Source: an uncultured Clostridia bacterium | GTDB taxonomy: Bacteria > Bacillota > Clostridia > Peptostreptococcales > Anaerovoracaceae | NCBI GenBank assembly: GCA_944388495.1 | Contig: CALXIZ010000082.1 | Span: 1-34,331, forward strand | Direction of reading: 5' to 3' | DNA: 34,331 bases | Part shown: positions 33,481 through 34,331 of the stretch, piece by piece | How positions within the stretch are numbered: position 1 is the first letter of the stretch | How the letters are laid out: every line of letters starts with the position of its first letter | Program-made: the position numbers and the translations under genes | The notes under the pieces: model-generated | The model's input: only the letters and a program-made list of their open reading frames with translations | What the model was told of the DNA's origin: nothing | The model's database searches: none

Positions 33481-34287
33481 TTACAGTCCGCGCTTTGCAC
33501 CTACAAAAAGCGTGCCCACCGGCTCTCCGCGGACGATATCGTACAGCGCAGCCGGATTTTTTCCGTTCGTAATCGTCACATCCGTTCCCTGGGCCGTAGC
33601 GAGTCTGGCGGCTTCGAGCTTCGTTCTCATTCCGCCCGTTCCTCTGCGCGAGCCGGCACCGCCCGCCAGCTTTTCCGTCTCCTCATCGATGACAGTGACA
33701 CGTTCGATGAGCTTTGCATCCGGATGAAAGCGCGGATCGCTGTCGAAGAATCCGTCGATGTCAGAAAAAATGACCAGCCTGCCGGCGCCGCACAGCACGG
33801 CGACTACGGCGGACAGCATATCGTTGTCGCCGAACAGCCGGTCCTCCGATTCTATTTCCTTATAGCTGACCGAATCGTTTTCATTTACGACCGGTATGAT
33901 GCCCATCTCGAGCAGAGTATTGAAGGTGTTCGTCAGATTCTCCTTTTTTTCTTCCATTTCGATGTCCTCGGCATTCAGAAGAATCTGTGCGATCGTCTTG
34001 TCATAGTCGTCAAAAAATTTATCATACAGATACATGATACTGCACTGGCCCACTGCAGCGGCCGCCTGCTTCATACGCAGCGTCTCCGGATGCTTTTCCA
34101 TGCGCATTTTATTCGCTCCCACCGCAATCGCTCCGGAAGAGACCAGTATGATCTCATAGCCCATGTTCTGCACGTCGGACAGAACACAGGCCAGCCTGTC
34201 GAATGCGCGCAGATTGTTTTTTCCCGCTTCGTTTGTCAGCGTGGAGGTTCCTACTTTTACGACGATTCTGTTTGGATGTAATCTCAT
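33481..34287 (-). CDS. proB: Glutamate 5-kinase (without PUA domain)
   Basis: First enzyme of proline synthesis, phosphorylating glutamate, 268 aa. The amino-acid-kinase fold is clear: IVVKVGTSTLTN, LVSSGAIAVGANKM, NTLLEMGIIPVVNENDSV, FGDNDMLSA, IFSDIDGFFDSDPR, and GGMRTKLEAA. It ends after about 265 residues, so it lacks the C-terminal PUA domain of the longer E. coli-type enzyme; this short form is common in Bacillota. No proA is in the window. The start has GAGGGAG before ATG 34287 and overlaps the stop of an upstream frame as ATGA. Confidence 0.96.
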   Translation of the reverse strand: MRLHPNRIVVKVGTSTLTNEAGKNNLRAFDRLACVLSDVQNMGYEIILVSSGAIAVGANKMRMEKHPETLRMKQAAAAVGQCSIMYLYDKFFDDYDKTIAQILLNAEDIEMEEKKENLTNTFNTLLEMGIIPVVNENDSVSYKEIESEDRLFGDNDMLSAVVAVLCGAGRLVIFSDIDGFFDSDPRFHPDAKLIERVTVIDEETEKLAGGAGSRRGTGGMRTKLEAARLATAQGTDVTITNGKNPAALYDIVRGEPVGTLFVGAKRGL

Positions 34288-34331
34288 TTTTCTCCCTCAT
34301 TTTTATGATTCAGTTTTTCAATCTCACGGAT
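34284..34331 (-). CDS. C-terminal tail of an unidentified gene upstream of proB
   Basis: The frame is open from the window edge and reads IREIEKLNHKNEGEK to a TGA that overlaps the proB ATG (ATGA). Fifteen residues are too few to identify. The coupling suggests it belongs to the proB operon. Confidence 0.45.
   Translation of the reverse strand: MREIEKLNHKNEGEK

Noticed and set aside
33433..34281. 282-codon open frame opposite proB and the start of pgeF
   Set aside because: It spans two real genes on the other strand and shows no protein features.

Overview
The window looks like ordinary chromosome from a Bacillota/Clostridia bacterium, most likely Lachnospiraceae-like. This is a judgement from gene content and signals, not a database match. 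The supporting signs are strong AGGAGG-type ribosome binding sites, TTGACA/TATAAT promoters, lipoproteins with Gram-positive type lipoboxes, a PurO-type IMP cyclohydrolase, CsoR and TetR regulators, a P-II/Amt pair and a manganese-type yybP-ykoY riboswitch. Base composition is near balanced by eye. I see no rRNA, tRNA, CRISPR array, insertion sequence or prophage.

Layout. (1) 1-4.1 kb, + strand: the 3' end of an ABC-F ATPase, an OmpR-type response regulator and histidine kinase overlapping by ATGA, and an extended-SDR NAD-dependent epimerase with a repeat pair in its promoter region that the regulator could bind. (2) 4.1-8.8 kb, - strand: a heterodimeric ABC exporter (two fused permease-ATPase half-transporters), its TetR regulator with a clear self-overlapping operator, and a 3'-degraded gene resembling small immunity proteins. 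(3) 9-11.2 kb: an aldo/keto reductase divergent from a LysR regulator, with a palindrome placed as a LysR site should be. (4) 11.3-16.1 kb, - strand: amt and a P-II protein behind a promoter with twin operator boxes and a terminator-like leader hairpin; then a P2A cation ATPase behind a complete Mn2+ riboswitch with its own terminator. (5) 16.1-18.8 kb: IMP cyclohydrolase, a YkgJ-type cysteine-cluster protein, and a divergent EamA transporter.

(6) 18.9-23.1 kb, - strand: a four-gene Gld-like ABC system (ATPase, ABC-2 permease, GldG-like protein, DUF4340-like protein). (7) 23.3-24.9 kb: a shortened ModA-like lipoprotein divergent from an HTH-TOBE (molybdate-type) regulator, without permease or ATPase genes, around a 525-base intergenic region holding two strong promoters, a 38-residue small ORF, a tandem 10-mer and a structured leader. 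(8) 25-28 kb, - strand: an FKBP/trigger-factor-like lipoprotein and a class B penicillin-binding protein interrupted by an in-frame TAG ten codons before its KTG box. (9) 28-29.4 kb: a DUF1015 protein. (10) 29.4-34.3 kb, - strand: a P1B metal ATPase whose promoter contains a CsoR-type operator, then the run proB-pgeF-cmk-csoR, preceded by the tail of an unidentified gene.

Recurring theme: several modules pair a transporter with a cis-acting sensor (CsoR operator, Mn riboswitch, TetR operator, amt leader hairpin, TOBE regulator). The observations most worth following are the amber-interrupted PBP, the riboswitch-controlled P2A ATPase, the orphan molybdate-type pair, and the unmatched operators around the TetR gene. 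I did not find a clearly new defence or mobile system.
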